Of a stretch of DNA of 64,000 nt, positions 43,300-53,369 are shown one piece after another. Numbering within the stretch: position 1 is the stretch's first letter; the number at the start of each line of letters is the position of its first letter. The notes beneath the pieces were generated by a model that was not told the DNA's origin, made no database searches, and saw only the letters and a program-made list of their open reading frames with translations. The DNA is from Pseudoips prasinana (Eukaryota; Arthropoda; Insecta; Lepidoptera; Nolidae), in NCBI GenBank assembly GCA_951640165.1, contig OX621234.1:3539001-3603000 (forward strand). Direction: 5' to 3'. The position numbers were made by a program, and so were the translations under genes.

Positions 43300-43600
43300 A
43301 TAAAATAAAATAAAAAAGGTTTTTATTCACGTAGACTTTAAAAAAGCGCTTTTAAATAGTCAGAACATGTTTGTAGTAATATAGTTGTAGACATTATTAT
43401 TTCTAGTAACATAGATATTTAGGTACACATTGTATGAAAACATTTATAAAATTTATTTTATTATAGCAATGATATTTAGCTAGCTCGTATCAAGTTATTG
43501 TCAAGAGACTATGTTTAATTATCTAGTTTAAGTCTAATATTTTTACTACATATTGTCAATGGTTCTGTCTATATTAAGGTATTATTATTATTATTAGTAT
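43300..43600 (-). mobile_element. U-family LINE 3' region
   Basis: Tail and GTGAATAAAAACC at left, continuing as in 35255-35530. Confidence 0.65.
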
Positions 43601-43611
43601 GTATTTAAGTT

Positions 43612-43805
43612 TAATGACTGCACGCGGCTAAGACTGTCGCCTCGCCGCTTCGTGTCGCGGGTTCGAGTCCCGCGCCGGACAACTATTTGTGTGTGGGACC
43701 CATGAATATTTGTTCTGAGTCTGAATGTAATTCGTGTCCGTCTTTATGTTTATAAAGTACCCCGCGACACAGGTATAGAATTCCCTAGTACGGTGCCTAA
43801 AAAAA
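43612..43805 (+). mobile_element. SINE-D copy, complete head
   Basis: GACTGCACGCGGCTAAGACT (A-box region) and GCGGGTTCGAGTCCCGCG (perfect T-arm-like B-box), then GGACAACTATTTGTGTGTGG and an A-rich end. Confidence 0.85.
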
Positions 43806-44148
43806 AAAAGGCTAACTGGTAGAATTTTACATATTTTTAATAACCTATTATAGTCTCCTTTTCAACTGTTTTTGGTTTCCTTGTATACTAACAATTTTAA
43901 AAATGACCCGCCGCTATACAGTCAATGCATGGTCTGACAGATGGCCATACGTCCCACGTTCCGTTTACGTGATAGACAACCACTGTAGGGTTAGCTTTAC
44001 TGTCAGTTAACCACAGTCTGAACAAGACTGACGGATAACCTTCTATAGTCTAATACATTAAGGGGACGTTGTGACATATTGGCGGTACTTAATTGAATGT
44101 CTCTGAGCAATTATAAAACTTTCGGGACTGAATATTTATGTATTTTAC

Positions 44149-44544
44149 AGACGCCAGCACATCCAGCTACTCCGATCTGTCAAATTTCTTTTATAGATTT
44201 TCAACTTTATAACAATAGCGTAAGGTTAATAATAATAATATCTGGGGACAATGTCACACAGATCATCCTAGCCCCAAACTAAGCAAAGCTTGTACTATGG
44301 GTACCAGACGACGATATACATACTTATACAGATAAATAAATACTTATATACATAGAAATCATCCATGACTCAGAAACAAATATTCGTGCTCATAACACAA
44401 ATATTTGCACTTACCGAGATTCGAACCCAGGACCACCAGCTTCGTAGGCAGGATCACTACGAACTAAGCTACTGTAACAGTCAATTCACTTTCAATTGGG
44501 GAAATTTGACATATTGGGGTAGCTTGACGTGCTGGCGTCTGTAC
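44149..44544. mobile_element. MITE-M interrupted by SINE-B
   Basis: Left half 44149-44230 (CAGACGCCAGCACATCC...) and right half 44481-44544 (...GCTGGCGTCTG|TA) are separated by a SINE. Confidence 0.85.
44231..44480 (-). mobile_element. SINE-B inserted in MITE-M
   Basis: Full-length copy, head at the right. The tail at the left is (AAT)n; no clear target duplication. Confidence 0.85.
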
Positions 44545-44796
44545 TTGTCAGGTGGCTAAGAAAAATAAGCTTAATAAACCTAATAATAAATAAAATTATT
44601 ATCATTATAACCCTTCTATCAGATATCTCACAATTGGTTAGGTTCTTTATTTGTTACATTTATTGTATTATCTGTGTGCTTTGATATGACAAAGGCGTCT
44701 TCAACCGGCTACCTTTTCTCTGTGCCTGGCTTTTGAAGTCCAATCTTTTCCCATTGTCTGTGTACATTGCTTGCAGGCATTTAATAAAATAGGTTT

Positions 44797-45340
44797 TTTT
44801 AGGGTTCCGTAGCCAAAGGGCAAAAAACGGAACCCTTATAGATTCGTCATGTCTGTCTGTCCGTCCGTCCGTATACCACGCACATCTTTTTCTGAAACTA
44901 TAAGAGCTATACAGTTGAAACTTGGTAAGTAGATGTATTCTGTGAACCGCATTAAGATTTTCACACAAAAATAAAAAAAGAACAATAATTTTGGGGGTAC
45001 CTGATACATAGAACTGAAACCCAAACATTTTTTTTTTCATCGTACCTATACATGTGGGGTATCTATGGATAGGTCTTCAAAAATGATATTGAGGTTCCTA
45101 ATATAATTTTTTACCCCCCTGTAACTTCTAAAATAAGAGAATGATAAAACTAAAAAAAATATATGATGTACATTACCATGAAAACTAACAACGAAAATTG
45201 GTTTGGACAAGATCTAGTAAGTAGTTTTTTTTAATACGTCATAAATCGTAAACCGCAATTTACCTTTCATTTAATCAACTGAAATACTTGCTGCTACGGA
45301 ACCCTTCATGTGCGAGTCCGATTCGCACTTTTTATTGTAG
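44797..45340 (+). mobile_element. R-family repeat
   Basis: AGGGTTCCGTAGCC to GAGTCCGATTCGCAC; lacks the C-run segment. Confidence 0.8.
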
Positions 45341-45394
45341 TTAAGTCAAATTTATGACAAAAGGCTTAGTGCAAAATAAATGTTAAAATTTTTA

Positions 45395-45770
45395 ATATTT
45401 TTAATAAGTTACCGATTGAGTTAAAGGGCATGCTGTACACAAGTTCATTTATTAAACCACAACTTAAGACACTCCTATTGAAAAGATGTCTCTTCTCTAT
45501 AGACGACTTATAAATCAATATTATTATGTTATTAATTAAATAATTTATTAATAATAACTATTATTATATATTTCATTAATGTTATTTGGATTTTTTATAA
45601 TTAATAATTAATTGTTTTTATCATAAATGTCTATACATGTTCATTTACTTATTTTAAATTATTTGTACTGTTTTTTAATTTGTATTGTTTTTATGTTTCA
45701 TGTTTATATAATATTCACACACAATTTAAATTGTTTATGAATAAACAGAATTGAATTGAATAGAATTGAA
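45395..45770 (+). pseudogene. Jockey/CR1-type LINE 3' end
   Basis: LPIELKGMLYTSSFIK and LKTLLLKRCLFSIDDL, stop, then a UTR ending AATAAACAG and (TTGAA)n. Truncated at the 5' side. Confidence 0.6.
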
Positions 45771-45830
45771 TGCCTGGGGTGGTCACATAGTGGACTTCAT
45801 GTGCAAGGATCGCACATTTTGCCAGTGTTT

Positions 45831-45915
45831 CTTGAGCAGTGACACAAGGAACTTGAGCAGTGACACACGGAACTAGAGCAGTGACAGAAGGAACTTGAGC
45901 AGTGACACAAGGAAG
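45831..45915. repeat. 21-bp minisatellite, four units
   Basis: CTTGAGCAGTGACACAAGGA with units starting at 45831, 45852, 45873 and 45894. Confidence 0.9.
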
Positions 45916-46049
45916 TTGATGGAGAGATGCACGTTCTGCGCAAGCTCGTCGGGTGTCATGTCCACTAATTATTATGATGCGAGAGCTAGCAAATTGTTAA
46001 AAACAAATATTATTAAATTAGTTTCACTGTTAAATAAAACCAATACATA

Positions 46050-46425
46050 TTAGACTCACGCCTGTCTCCCAGAGCCGGACAGGGTAGGCAGAGACAACGG
46101 ACTTCCATTTGTCCTTGCACACCTCTTTCGCTTCGTTCACTGACATTATATTCTTCATACATGCTCGCCGGTTTAGAGTACTTCTGACCTGACCGTTCTT
46201 GAGTACGTCTCCGATTTGATCAGAGAATGTTCTACGAGGTCTTCCCCTTCCGGTTGTACCATTCACACAGGTCAGGTATAGGTACTTCTTTAGTCAATCT
46301 TCTTTCATTTATCCTTTCTAAATGGCCAAACCATCTCAGCATACCTTTTCCAATCTTTGTGTCTACATCCTCTTTCACACCACACTCTCTTACATCAGTA
46401 TTTCGAATTCTGTCTTCAAAAGGAA
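46050..46425 (-). pseudogene. Z-family LINE RT C-terminus
   Basis: Minus strand: EDRIRNTDVRECGVKED, KIGKGMLRWFGHLERINERR, a break, then [39 protein letters not shown] and WKSVVSAYP. The GWF/RWFGHLERM motif is typical of RTE-like LINE tails. One frame break; the left edge joins a Helitron. Confidence 0.7.
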
Positions 46426-46675
46426 GCTTGGGGCGTGATCTACAATCGCCATCGAAGCCAAAAATATAGTTTTTAAAATTTTTGTCTGTGTGTCTGAATG
46501 TATGTCCGGGCTAAATTCAAAAAATACCACATGGGTTAATTTCAAGTTTTGCAAGAATGTTACTAAGAGGTCGGGTCAACATATAGGCTACATAATTATC
46601 ACGCTATCACCTATAGGGGAGGAGCTGTGATAATTTATAAAATAAATCGCGGGTAAAACCGCGGGGCACAGCTAG
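46426..46675 (+). mobile_element. Helitron-like element, 5' truncated
   Basis: Joins LINE sequence at CTTGGGGCGTGATCTACAAT and ends at CTAG|T (46675) after the CGCGGGTAAAACCGCGG hairpin. Confidence 0.75.
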
Positions 46676-46909
46676 TTAAGTAAAAAACTTGAAAACAGTG
46701 AGAACGTTGCAGACAAACTGCTATGTTATGCAGTTTGGCCAAAATGTGTAGCTGCAAACGTGTACTTTTACTCAATTAAAAAATAATAAATAAAAGGAAG
46801 GTCTTCGACATACTTCATTTTTGCTTAACATGATACGTTACTTAGATTTACAAAAAAGCTCATCTTAAAACTGCCCTATTATTAACAGATATATTTATTC
46901 ATATATTTG

Positions 46910-47155
46910 GCTGTGTGGTGACGGCCTAGAGAATATCGCCACCCCCTCTCATCCCGTGGGGGGACGTAGAAGTCGTCCCGAGGGAATATATACCAGAGAA
47001 TGGGCAGCAGCGTTCTCATGAGTACTAATGTCTACCTTACTGCGATCGCCAACCCGTTTGCCAAGCGTGGCGATTATGACAGATCCCCTCAAATGAAGGT
47101 ATTTGGGGGAGGCCCTTGTCCAGCAGTCTTTCGGCTGATATGATGATGATGATAT
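46910..47155 (+). mobile_element. SINE-G, reference copy
   Basis: Begins GCTGTGTGGTGACGGCCTAG, continues through CCTCTCATCCCGTGGGG, GGGCAGCAGCG and CGCCAACCCGTTTGCC, and ends with the RTE LINE 3' terminus (GGGGGAGGCCCTTGTCCAGC, CTTTCGGCTGATATG and (ATG)n). Sharing the tail implies mobilisation by the RTE enzyme. No tRNA-like boxes are clear. Confidence 0.7.
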
Positions 47156-47354
47156 TTATTCAAGCTGACTTTAAACAAAGCTCTTTCTTAGGCCACTCAA
47201 GTAGTTCGATCCTGATCCTGAACGACTAAACCGATCTTCAAATTTGACTCATGACTATACTCGTGAGTAACTTTTTTTGAGATATCAGACACGTTGCAAA
47301 TTAATTATAAAGTAATGTAATATTTATTAAATTACGTAAAAAAGAAACGAATAC

Positions 47355-47490
47355 TTCAGAAGTACCCTAAACCGGCGAGCATGTATGAATTAAAACGAGG
47401 CAAAAGAGGTGTGCAGATATCGTGAAAAATTGAAATTCTTTCTCTGTCTACCCCTCTGGGAAACAGGCGTGAGTCTCTGTATGTATGTAT
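47355..47490 (+). pseudogene. Z-family LINE 3' coding end
   Basis: AAACCGGCGAGCATGTATGA to CTACCCCTCTGGGAAACAGG; degenerate copy of the C-terminus. Confidence 0.55.
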
Positions 47491-47754
47491 GCAAAGAATG
47501 TGCGGTTAACAAGTCATCGCGTTGAGGCGGGACGGGAAAGATTAGTAACTTGGAGACGCGGCAATGTCACATTGTCAATTTATCATATAGTATCGGGGCT
47601 ATGATAAATATTATGTATGTATATAATAATATACCTATTGTGCCTTGTAGGTATGAGGAGGGACAATTTGTATTCAGAATTGTAGGTACGTTTTTATTTC
47701 AACTCGTGCCGTTTCACTTGGTCACACATTAAAAAGGAATATCGTATCTATGAT

Positions 47755-47990
47755 GATAAAATAGTTACGCGATGTGTGGAAAGATTTATAATAAAGCTCC
47801 AGATGAAATAAAAGAAATTATTATTAAATATCATTAAATGCCTTCAAAAGGAATTTGAAATCATGGTTAACAGAGTAAGCGTTTTACTCCGTAACTGAAT
47901 TTATGTCATGTTAAAATAATAATGTAATAATAATAATTTAAAAATAATATATTATATAATAATAATGTAATTATTATGTTAATATTTGCA
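47755..47990 (+). pseudogene. LINE 3' end, degenerate
   Basis: IYNKAPDEIKE followed by remnants of a basic FK-type helix, several stops, and an (ATA)n-rich tail. Confidence 0.5.
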
Positions 47991-48009
47991 TGTCAATTAA
48001 ACTGACTAA

Positions 48010-48460
48010 AGTTGCAAGGACCTGGGGGCTCTACCGGCTAAGTCGCCGAACATCACGACTTAATCAATCGGTAAATCGACTTCCATGACCGCATGTGACG
48101 ACATAAATGGTCCGGAATCGATTGTCAACGTTGAAGCCGATTTAAAGATTGATTAAGTCATTTTTAACCTTTATTGATTTTTTTAAAATTATGTTTTCTT
48201 TAATTTATTGTAGATTGTTATTTAGTTTAATTATTTTAGTTTAATTAAGAATTGTACCCCACATTATTTATATTGAGCTTGTGGTGCTTGCCTATAAGAG
48301 GTAACTATACTGGAATTTGTTCTGTGTACCGACTCTGTCTCCACGTATTAGTATAAGTTACTGTTGGTAAGCCAAAAATAAATAAATAACTAAATAAAAA
48401 ACGCCATTCACGGAAACGATGTTCGACTTAGCCGGTAGAACCCCTGCATTTAGTTATAAG
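48010..48460. mobile_element. S-family foldback split by a LINE-like tail
   Basis: CTCTACCGGCTAAGTCGCCG at 48031 and its near complement CGACTTAGCCGGTAGAAC at 48431 bracket the block; 48175-48390 is AT-rich and ends AAAAATAAATAAATAAC. The inner pairing CGATTGTCAACGTTGAAGCC also recurs at 20 kb. Confidence 0.6.
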
Positions 48461-48747
48461 ATCGATTTAATGTACCCACTTTACTGCGAATACAGAATAT
48501 GAATATGCATTTTGTGGTCGAAGAAGTCAACTAAAGAGTCTTCAGTTTAAAAGTAAGAATATCTGTCAATATTGTTACAAAGTAAATTAAAATGGTGTTT
48601 TCACCAGGTATTCACATTTTTCTTGGCAGTAAAAAGATTTCTATTGTGAAATAGAAATCTTTTAACTTCTACAATACTTGTGTGAGGAAGTCTTGAGCGC
48701 AGGAGGAATTTATTTCCACAGGGTACAAAGATTATATCGGTTTTCCT
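48461..48747. other. No gene; short hairpin
   Basis: AAAAGATTTCTATT and its complement at 48632-48664 form a 14-bp stem. AATAAA lies on the minus strand at 48714-48709. Confidence 0.5.
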
Positions 48748-48957
48748 TCAATCTAAAAACCTTTTTCTACTTTTTTGTTGGATGGGAACCATTTTATTGC
48801 GATCAGTTGTTTCACTTTCAGTTTTAATGAAGCACTGTAGGAGCTTTGCGGCATTATTACTGTCATTTATTTCGCTTAATTGGCAGATAACATAATCTAG
48901 ACACTGTACACAATTGCAACAATAATTGAGGGTGGTTAGGCGGCGTTTTCGTTGCAA
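48748..48957 (-). other. Candidate minus-strand terminal exon, unrecognised
   Basis: The frame encodes LTTLNYCCNCVQCLDYVICQ, LSEINDSNNAAKLLQCFIKT, ESETTDRNKMVPIQQKSRKR, FLD and stop. AATAAA sits ~35 nt downstream on the same strand. The sequence is unique in the window and not AT-biased filler, but no start or secure splice acceptor is visible and I recognise no family. It could be a retro-fragment or chance. Confidence 0.25.
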
Positions 48958-48959
48958 TA

Positions 48960-49440
48960 TCTACGTGGTTAAGATTCCCGGGCTAAGTTTAATATTGCTT
49001 GTAGATACTCGTGCGGCATACTGATGTTTGTATTTCTGATTTGTATGAGTGATAGCTTCCACGATAGGTGAATATTCGTGAAGTGTTTATTATTAGAGTT
49101 ATTTATAACGAAATTATCTAATAGACATACCTACGAATAAGCTACTCACCTAAGTACCTAATATTTCTGTTCACATCTTCCATTTTATTAATAAAATGTT
49201 TATTATTAAATTATTTTATTAGTATACTAGTTGACATAATGTCAATTATAAAAGGATCGCATAGTTTACTTATAAAAGATTGATTTTGTACGCAGCTCCC
49301 GTAGTAATATAAAATTACACAGTGATATATAATAGCTATATATCTCCACGACTGTCTACTATGTAACAAATCCCGGTTGAGCACCAACAGGATAAAGGAC
49401 GGTAAAAAAGGAAAGCAATAAGCCGCTATCTCTGTCCCTT
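48960..49440. other. Upstream flank of luna, no repeats seen
   Basis: AT-rich until ~49400, then rising GC. No TATA box at a sensible distance from the exon. Confidence 0.4.
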
Positions 49441-49450
49441 GCGCTTCTGT

Positions 49451-49594
49451 ATGCGCAGAGGGGAAGCGGGCGAGGCATCGCGTCGGTCGATGGTTCGTGT
49501 GTGGCGGACTGCCGCCGAGTTCAGTAGTACGCGAGCCGCTGCGCAGGCACGTGAAAAATTCAGTATTATTACGTGCGATCGGCATCTCATGTAA
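49451..49594 (+). promoter_or_regulatory. Upstream ORF in the luna 5' leader
   Basis: ATG at 49451 (and again in frame at 49490) opens a frame of 47 (or 34) codons that ends ...CATCTCATGTAA, so its last sense codon is itself an AUG directly followed by stop. The luna AUG lies 5 nt beyond, in another frame. If the leader starts upstream of these AUGs, ribosomes would translate or stall on this uORF before luna. Confidence 0.45.
49521..49525 (+). promoter_or_regulatory. Possible arthropod initiator TCAGT
   Basis: TCAGT occurs at 49521 and again at 49560, both just upstream of the coding start in the CpG-rich island. No TATA box is present. Use of either would remove part or nearly all of the uORF. 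Confidence 0.25.
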
Positions 49595-49599
49595 GCGCG

Positions 49600-49701
49600 A
49601 TGGACGTGCTGCCGAGCGGCAACTTGTTCCGAGAACTTCAGGACGTGACGGACACTGGCTACTTCGAGTGGAAACTGTCGCTAGAGGACTACTGGCAACA
49701 G
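49600..49701 (+). CDS. luna: First coding exon of Kruppel-like factor 6/7 (luna)
   Basis: Encodes 34 residues: [16 protein letters not shown], then [18 protein letters not shown]. Vertebrate KLF6 and KLF7 start the same way (MDVL...FQELQ...TGYF...SLE..WQQ), and Drosophila luna is their fly orthologue. This N-terminal block belongs to the activation region; the three C-terminal C2H2 fingers that bind GC/CACCC boxes are encoded by later exons not seen here. The exon ends in phase 0 at CAG|GTATGT, a consensus donor, and I recall the first exon of vertebrate KLF6 ending at about the same codon. The start has G at -3 and G at +4, a good context. Local GC and CpG content is well above the surroundings, as at a promoter. 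The product is a nuclear transcription factor. Confidence 0.88.
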
Positions 49702-50842
49702 GTATGTGCTGCGCGGAGATTCTTTGCATGCTTTCTGTCACGCCAAGCGAGTAATTTAGCTGAATGCAATTGTTAAACAAAATCTTATGACAACAGGAAG
49801 ATGGTGCGCGCAAGCGTAAGACCAGCGGTCGATTGTCAAAATTCCTACCTAACCTAAATGGCGGTTTATGTGCTAAGGCTATGCGTTAAATAGTAAACTT
49901 ATGATTGGAATTGTTGAAATACCCGCGTACGTTACGCCATGACTAAAAATACCCGCGTATCAAGAGATTGGTTGTACTAGTAACGTTGGAGGAATATTCA
50001 TAAGTTTTATAGTACCTAGTAAACTTTGGTGAAGTTTGTGGCTGTTGTGTGTATGTGTGTGTGACGCTATGGCTGTGTGCTGGAAGGGCCTGTTCACTTT
50101 CGTTGGAATCGATATTTTCAGTTTCGTTTTCTCTGTGCTATATTAGAGCTTACAATCACGCAGTATTATGTTGTACAGTTTTGTTTACAAAGTATTTTGG
50201 TAAACACCAAACACACAAGCTGGTTTTATTTTTGTAGCGAATTGTTTTGTTATATTTTATTTTAATCTGTGTGATGTTTTCGAATGTACCTGCTTATTAT
50301 GATTTTTGTTCGGCATGTTATGTAGATTATTTAATTTTGGAATAGCAGAATGTAGTTAGGGATTAAATTTTAATTTTATATCGCCAACACGTGATGGCGG
50401 AAGAGATATTGGTAGGTTTATTTACTTAAAAATTTGATTTGTTATATAAAATGCCTAAATTCCATGCTGTTTTGGGTATGATCTAGCGAAATCTTATTGA
50501 AGTATTAGCTTGTATAACGAAAATACCTTTAAGGAAGTTATAGTCATGTATTTGGGTGAGAATTCCGAAACATTCGCATTCTAAACATGACCAGGGACCA
50601 CCTAATATTAGATTTCATTTCTATTAGTTCACCAATGACCCACGGCGACTATGACCAAACATGGCAGGATAACTTTTGCAAATAATAAAATTTAACTTAT
50701 TTACCGTCCTCGACGAATGCAAACATGTCAAAACCAACAAAAATACATAGACAAACAGAAACTATATAAAATCTACATAATATTTACAAAAGATAAACTT
50801 GGTCATAAAAATCAGTCAATCTGGTTCCTTACTATAAAGTAA
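49702..50842 (+). other. Start of luna intron 1, repeat-poor
   Basis: After the donor GTATGT no shared repeat appears for ~1.1 kb, unlike the rest of the window. No exon 2 signal is seen here or anywhere to 64000, so the intron probably exceeds 14 kb. The low repeat load would suit regulatory sequence, but no specific sites are claimed. Confidence 0.45.
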
Positions 50843-51004
50843 CTAGCTGTGCCCCGCGGTGTTACCCGCGTTAAATTTAATAAATTTTCTAAACCTCACG
50901 GAGCCCGAGACCTTTCCAACGAATGCAAAACCGTGGAAATCGGTTCGTGCGTTCTGGAGTTATAGCGTCAGGAAGGAAAACCCGACTTATTTTTATATAG
51001 TAGA
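50843..51004 (-). mobile_element. Helitron-like element
   Basis: CTAG plus CCCCGCGGTGTTACCCGCG at left (3' end), TC at right within A|T flanks. Confidence 0.75.
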
Positions 51005-51104
51005 TAAAATACTCAAAACGTCAAAATTTTAAGTATTATACGGTTTATAAGGTACAGCCATTATTATATTAAGCAAAAACAAAACTTAATTCTTGGATCA
51101 GGGA

Positions 51105-51335
51105 TACTTTTTAGGGTTTCGTACCAAAAGGGCAAAATAGGACTCTATTACTAAGACTTCGCTGTCTGTCTGTCCGTCTGCCACCGGGCTGTATCACATG
51201 AACCGTGATAGTTAGACAGTTAAAATTTTTACAGACGATGAATTTCTGTTACCGCTAGAATAACAAATACTAAAAAAATAAAAAAACATTTCGTGCGCGC
51301 TACCGACTCGCACTTGGCTGGTTTTTTAGATTTAA
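51105..51335 (+). mobile_element. R-like repeat, divergent subfamily
   Basis: TTTAGGGTTTCGTACCAAAA, GCTGTCTGTCTGTCCGTC and CCGACTCGCACTTGGCTGGT. Confidence 0.65.
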
Positions 51336-51399
51336 CTTATTTATTTTTCTGCTAAACTTTCAAATGTCTACATGTTATTATGATAGTATGTAGGCCCAG

Positions 51400-51505
51400 T
51401 AAACAATTTGCTACCTTTGGTACCTAAATCAACAAATCATATATCGAATAGTATTTAGTACCTAAATCAACAAAATCATGTAAGTACCAAATAGTATTAG
51501 TACAG
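51400..51505. repeat. Short degenerate tandem repeat
   Basis: TACCTAAATCAACAAATCAT at ~51420 and TACCTAAATCAACAAAATCA at ~51461, plus AATAGTATT twice; period ~41 bp. Confidence 0.65.
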
Positions 51506-51739
51506 TAATCAACGTCACATTCCCACAGAAAATTAAATATGGAACATTAAATATTGTTTAACTTTTATTTTGCGTTCCATTTAAATAAAAATAACATATT
51601 TGAATAAGGAAAGATATAACGTACCATAATGTATCAAATAAGAATGTAATATATACAATACTTTTGTACCTATAATATAATACTTTTGTACTTATGTTTA
51701 TTTATATACCTACCTACAATCACACAACAATCGGCGATA

Positions 51740-51850
51740 AGTATACAGGGGGTGGAATTATGTTATCATAATCCCCCCCCCTCTGGGTGGGCGTATCTCC
51801 CAGAGGGCAGCAGCGTCGTCTTCTATGATCATCATGCTCTGATGGCATAT
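51740..51850 (+). mobile_element. SINE-G-like fragment
   Basis: Resembles the ATCCCGTG...GAGGGCAGCAGCGT block. Weak. Confidence 0.35.
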
Positions 51851-52015
51851 CTCTCAAAATTAGGTCAGAACTCCATTTTTGAAATATTTTGGTGGCTGTA
51901 ATGTCGATGATGATGTCCATACGTGGCGCTCATGGCAACGTACCATATATTGCCATTTTGCTACGGATAAATACTGAAGCGGTCATAGCCAGTCTCATCG
52001 TGCTATAAGTAATAA

Positions 52016-52135
52016 TAATATCCTGGGACATTAATCACACACGACCATCTGATCACAAACTAAGCAGAGCTTGTACTATGGAAACCAGATAACTTATATA
52101 CTACTTTTCTTTTGTAATTACATACTTATATTGAT
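52016..52135 (-). mobile_element. SINE-C 3' half
   Basis: ATCCTGGGACATTAATCAC to TACTTTTCTTTTGTAATTAC. Confidence 0.7.
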
Positions 52136-52136
52136 A

Positions 52137-52350
52137 TGCCTCGTTGGTATAGCGGTAGCGTGTTCACGCGCAGAGAGAGGTACTGGGTTCAAATAACTGG
52201 TCGAGCCAAAAAGTGATTTTCGGACTTTTCTATAAAAAGAAAAAAATCTCAGCATCAGCTCGAAGTCCACGTCCACGGAGAGCACGTAAAGCGTTATGTC
52301 ATCACGTCCTGTACCTGACCTCTTTCCGGTCGTGTCGCTAGGCTTCGGAG
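52137..52350 (+). mobile_element. SINE-A copy, body shortened
   Basis: GCCTCGTTGGTATAGCGGTA and GGGTTCAAATAACTGG head; body deleted in the middle, ending with GACCTCTTTCCGGTCGTGTC. Confidence 0.75.
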
Positions 52351-52384
52351 GGCACAGTAGGCTGTCAGTTCAATTTGTACTCAT

Positions 52385-52550
52385 TAGACAACAGTCGTTA
52401 AGCCATGTCAAAAGCGTACTGAGCGACTTGAACAACTCTGACACTAATAACCACAGGTACTTACTTATCGTATGGGCAGTGGTTACCCTAGTGTCAGAGT
52501 TGTTCAAGCCGCCCAGTAGGCCTCTGACATGGCTTAACGACTGTTGTCTA
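52385..52550. repeat. T-family foldback, 62-bp arms
   Basis: Arms 52385-52446 and 52489-52550 are complementary with 5 differences, spacer 42 nt. Confidence 0.9.
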
Positions 52551-52760
52551 ACGACTGCAACCGGGACCGACAGCTTAACGTGCCGAAGCACGGAGACGGT
52601 CAGAACATAAACCAATTTAGTGGTCACCCATCTATGGACTGACCGCAAGCCTAGCTGCTTAACCTCGCCAATCAGTTACGGACCAGTGAGGGCATCTAGC
52701 TATGAGCGCCTCTTAAACTACTAAGCGGCTTGAACAACTCTGACACTAATTTCCACAGGT
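52551..52760. repeat. T-family repeat, continuation
   Basis: GGGACCGACAGCTTAACGTG to GGCTTGAACAACTCTGACAC, as in 42110-42345 but rearranged. Confidence 0.6.
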
Positions 52761-53006
52761 AACATTCACGAGATGTTTTCAAGATCGTGACCTCTGGGTC
52801 AGCTCAATTATATTTATATACACTTGTATCGTAGGACGCATCCAGCCCGAGCGCTCCCAGATCGATAGGCGAGATGAATGGACTAGTCTAGACAGAATTG
52901 TAGGTCATATAGAACTGGAAGATGGATATTTTATATGGAGACCGGGGCGTGACACGATTCCTAATTTTATTCTTAGTTCAGCTGGTTTAATTAATCAATG
53001 TTACTA

Positions 53007-53358
53007 TCTATACATATAATAAAATCGTAGGAAAGTCAAAACTGAACATTGATTTTTTTTAAAGGGATTCTTGGGGCGTGATCTGCAATCGATATCGAAG
53101 CCAAAAATTAGTATACAGAATTTTTGTCTGTATGTCTGTTTGTCCGTATGTATGTCCGGACTAAACTTAAAAAGTACTGCATGCATTTACTTCAAATTTT
53201 GCATGAATATTACTAAGAGGCTGGGTCAACATACAGGCAAATATTACCACGCTATCACCTAAGGGGGAGGAGCTGTGATAATTTATTATAAAAAAAAATT
53301 GTGTAACATATAATTTGTGTAATAATTAAACGCGGGTAAAACCGCGGGGCACGGCTAG
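53007..53358 (+). mobile_element. Helitron-like element, complete
   Basis: A|TCTATACATATAATAAAAT to CGCGGGTAAAACCGCGGG, spacer and CTAG|T. Confidence 0.88.
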
Positions 53359-53369
53359 TAATTAATAAT

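Noticed and set aside
49211..49813. 200-codon open frame on the minus strand over the luna exon
   Set aside because: It is the antisense of the CpG-rich luna leader and exon; the plus strand carries the conserved KLF6/7 exon.
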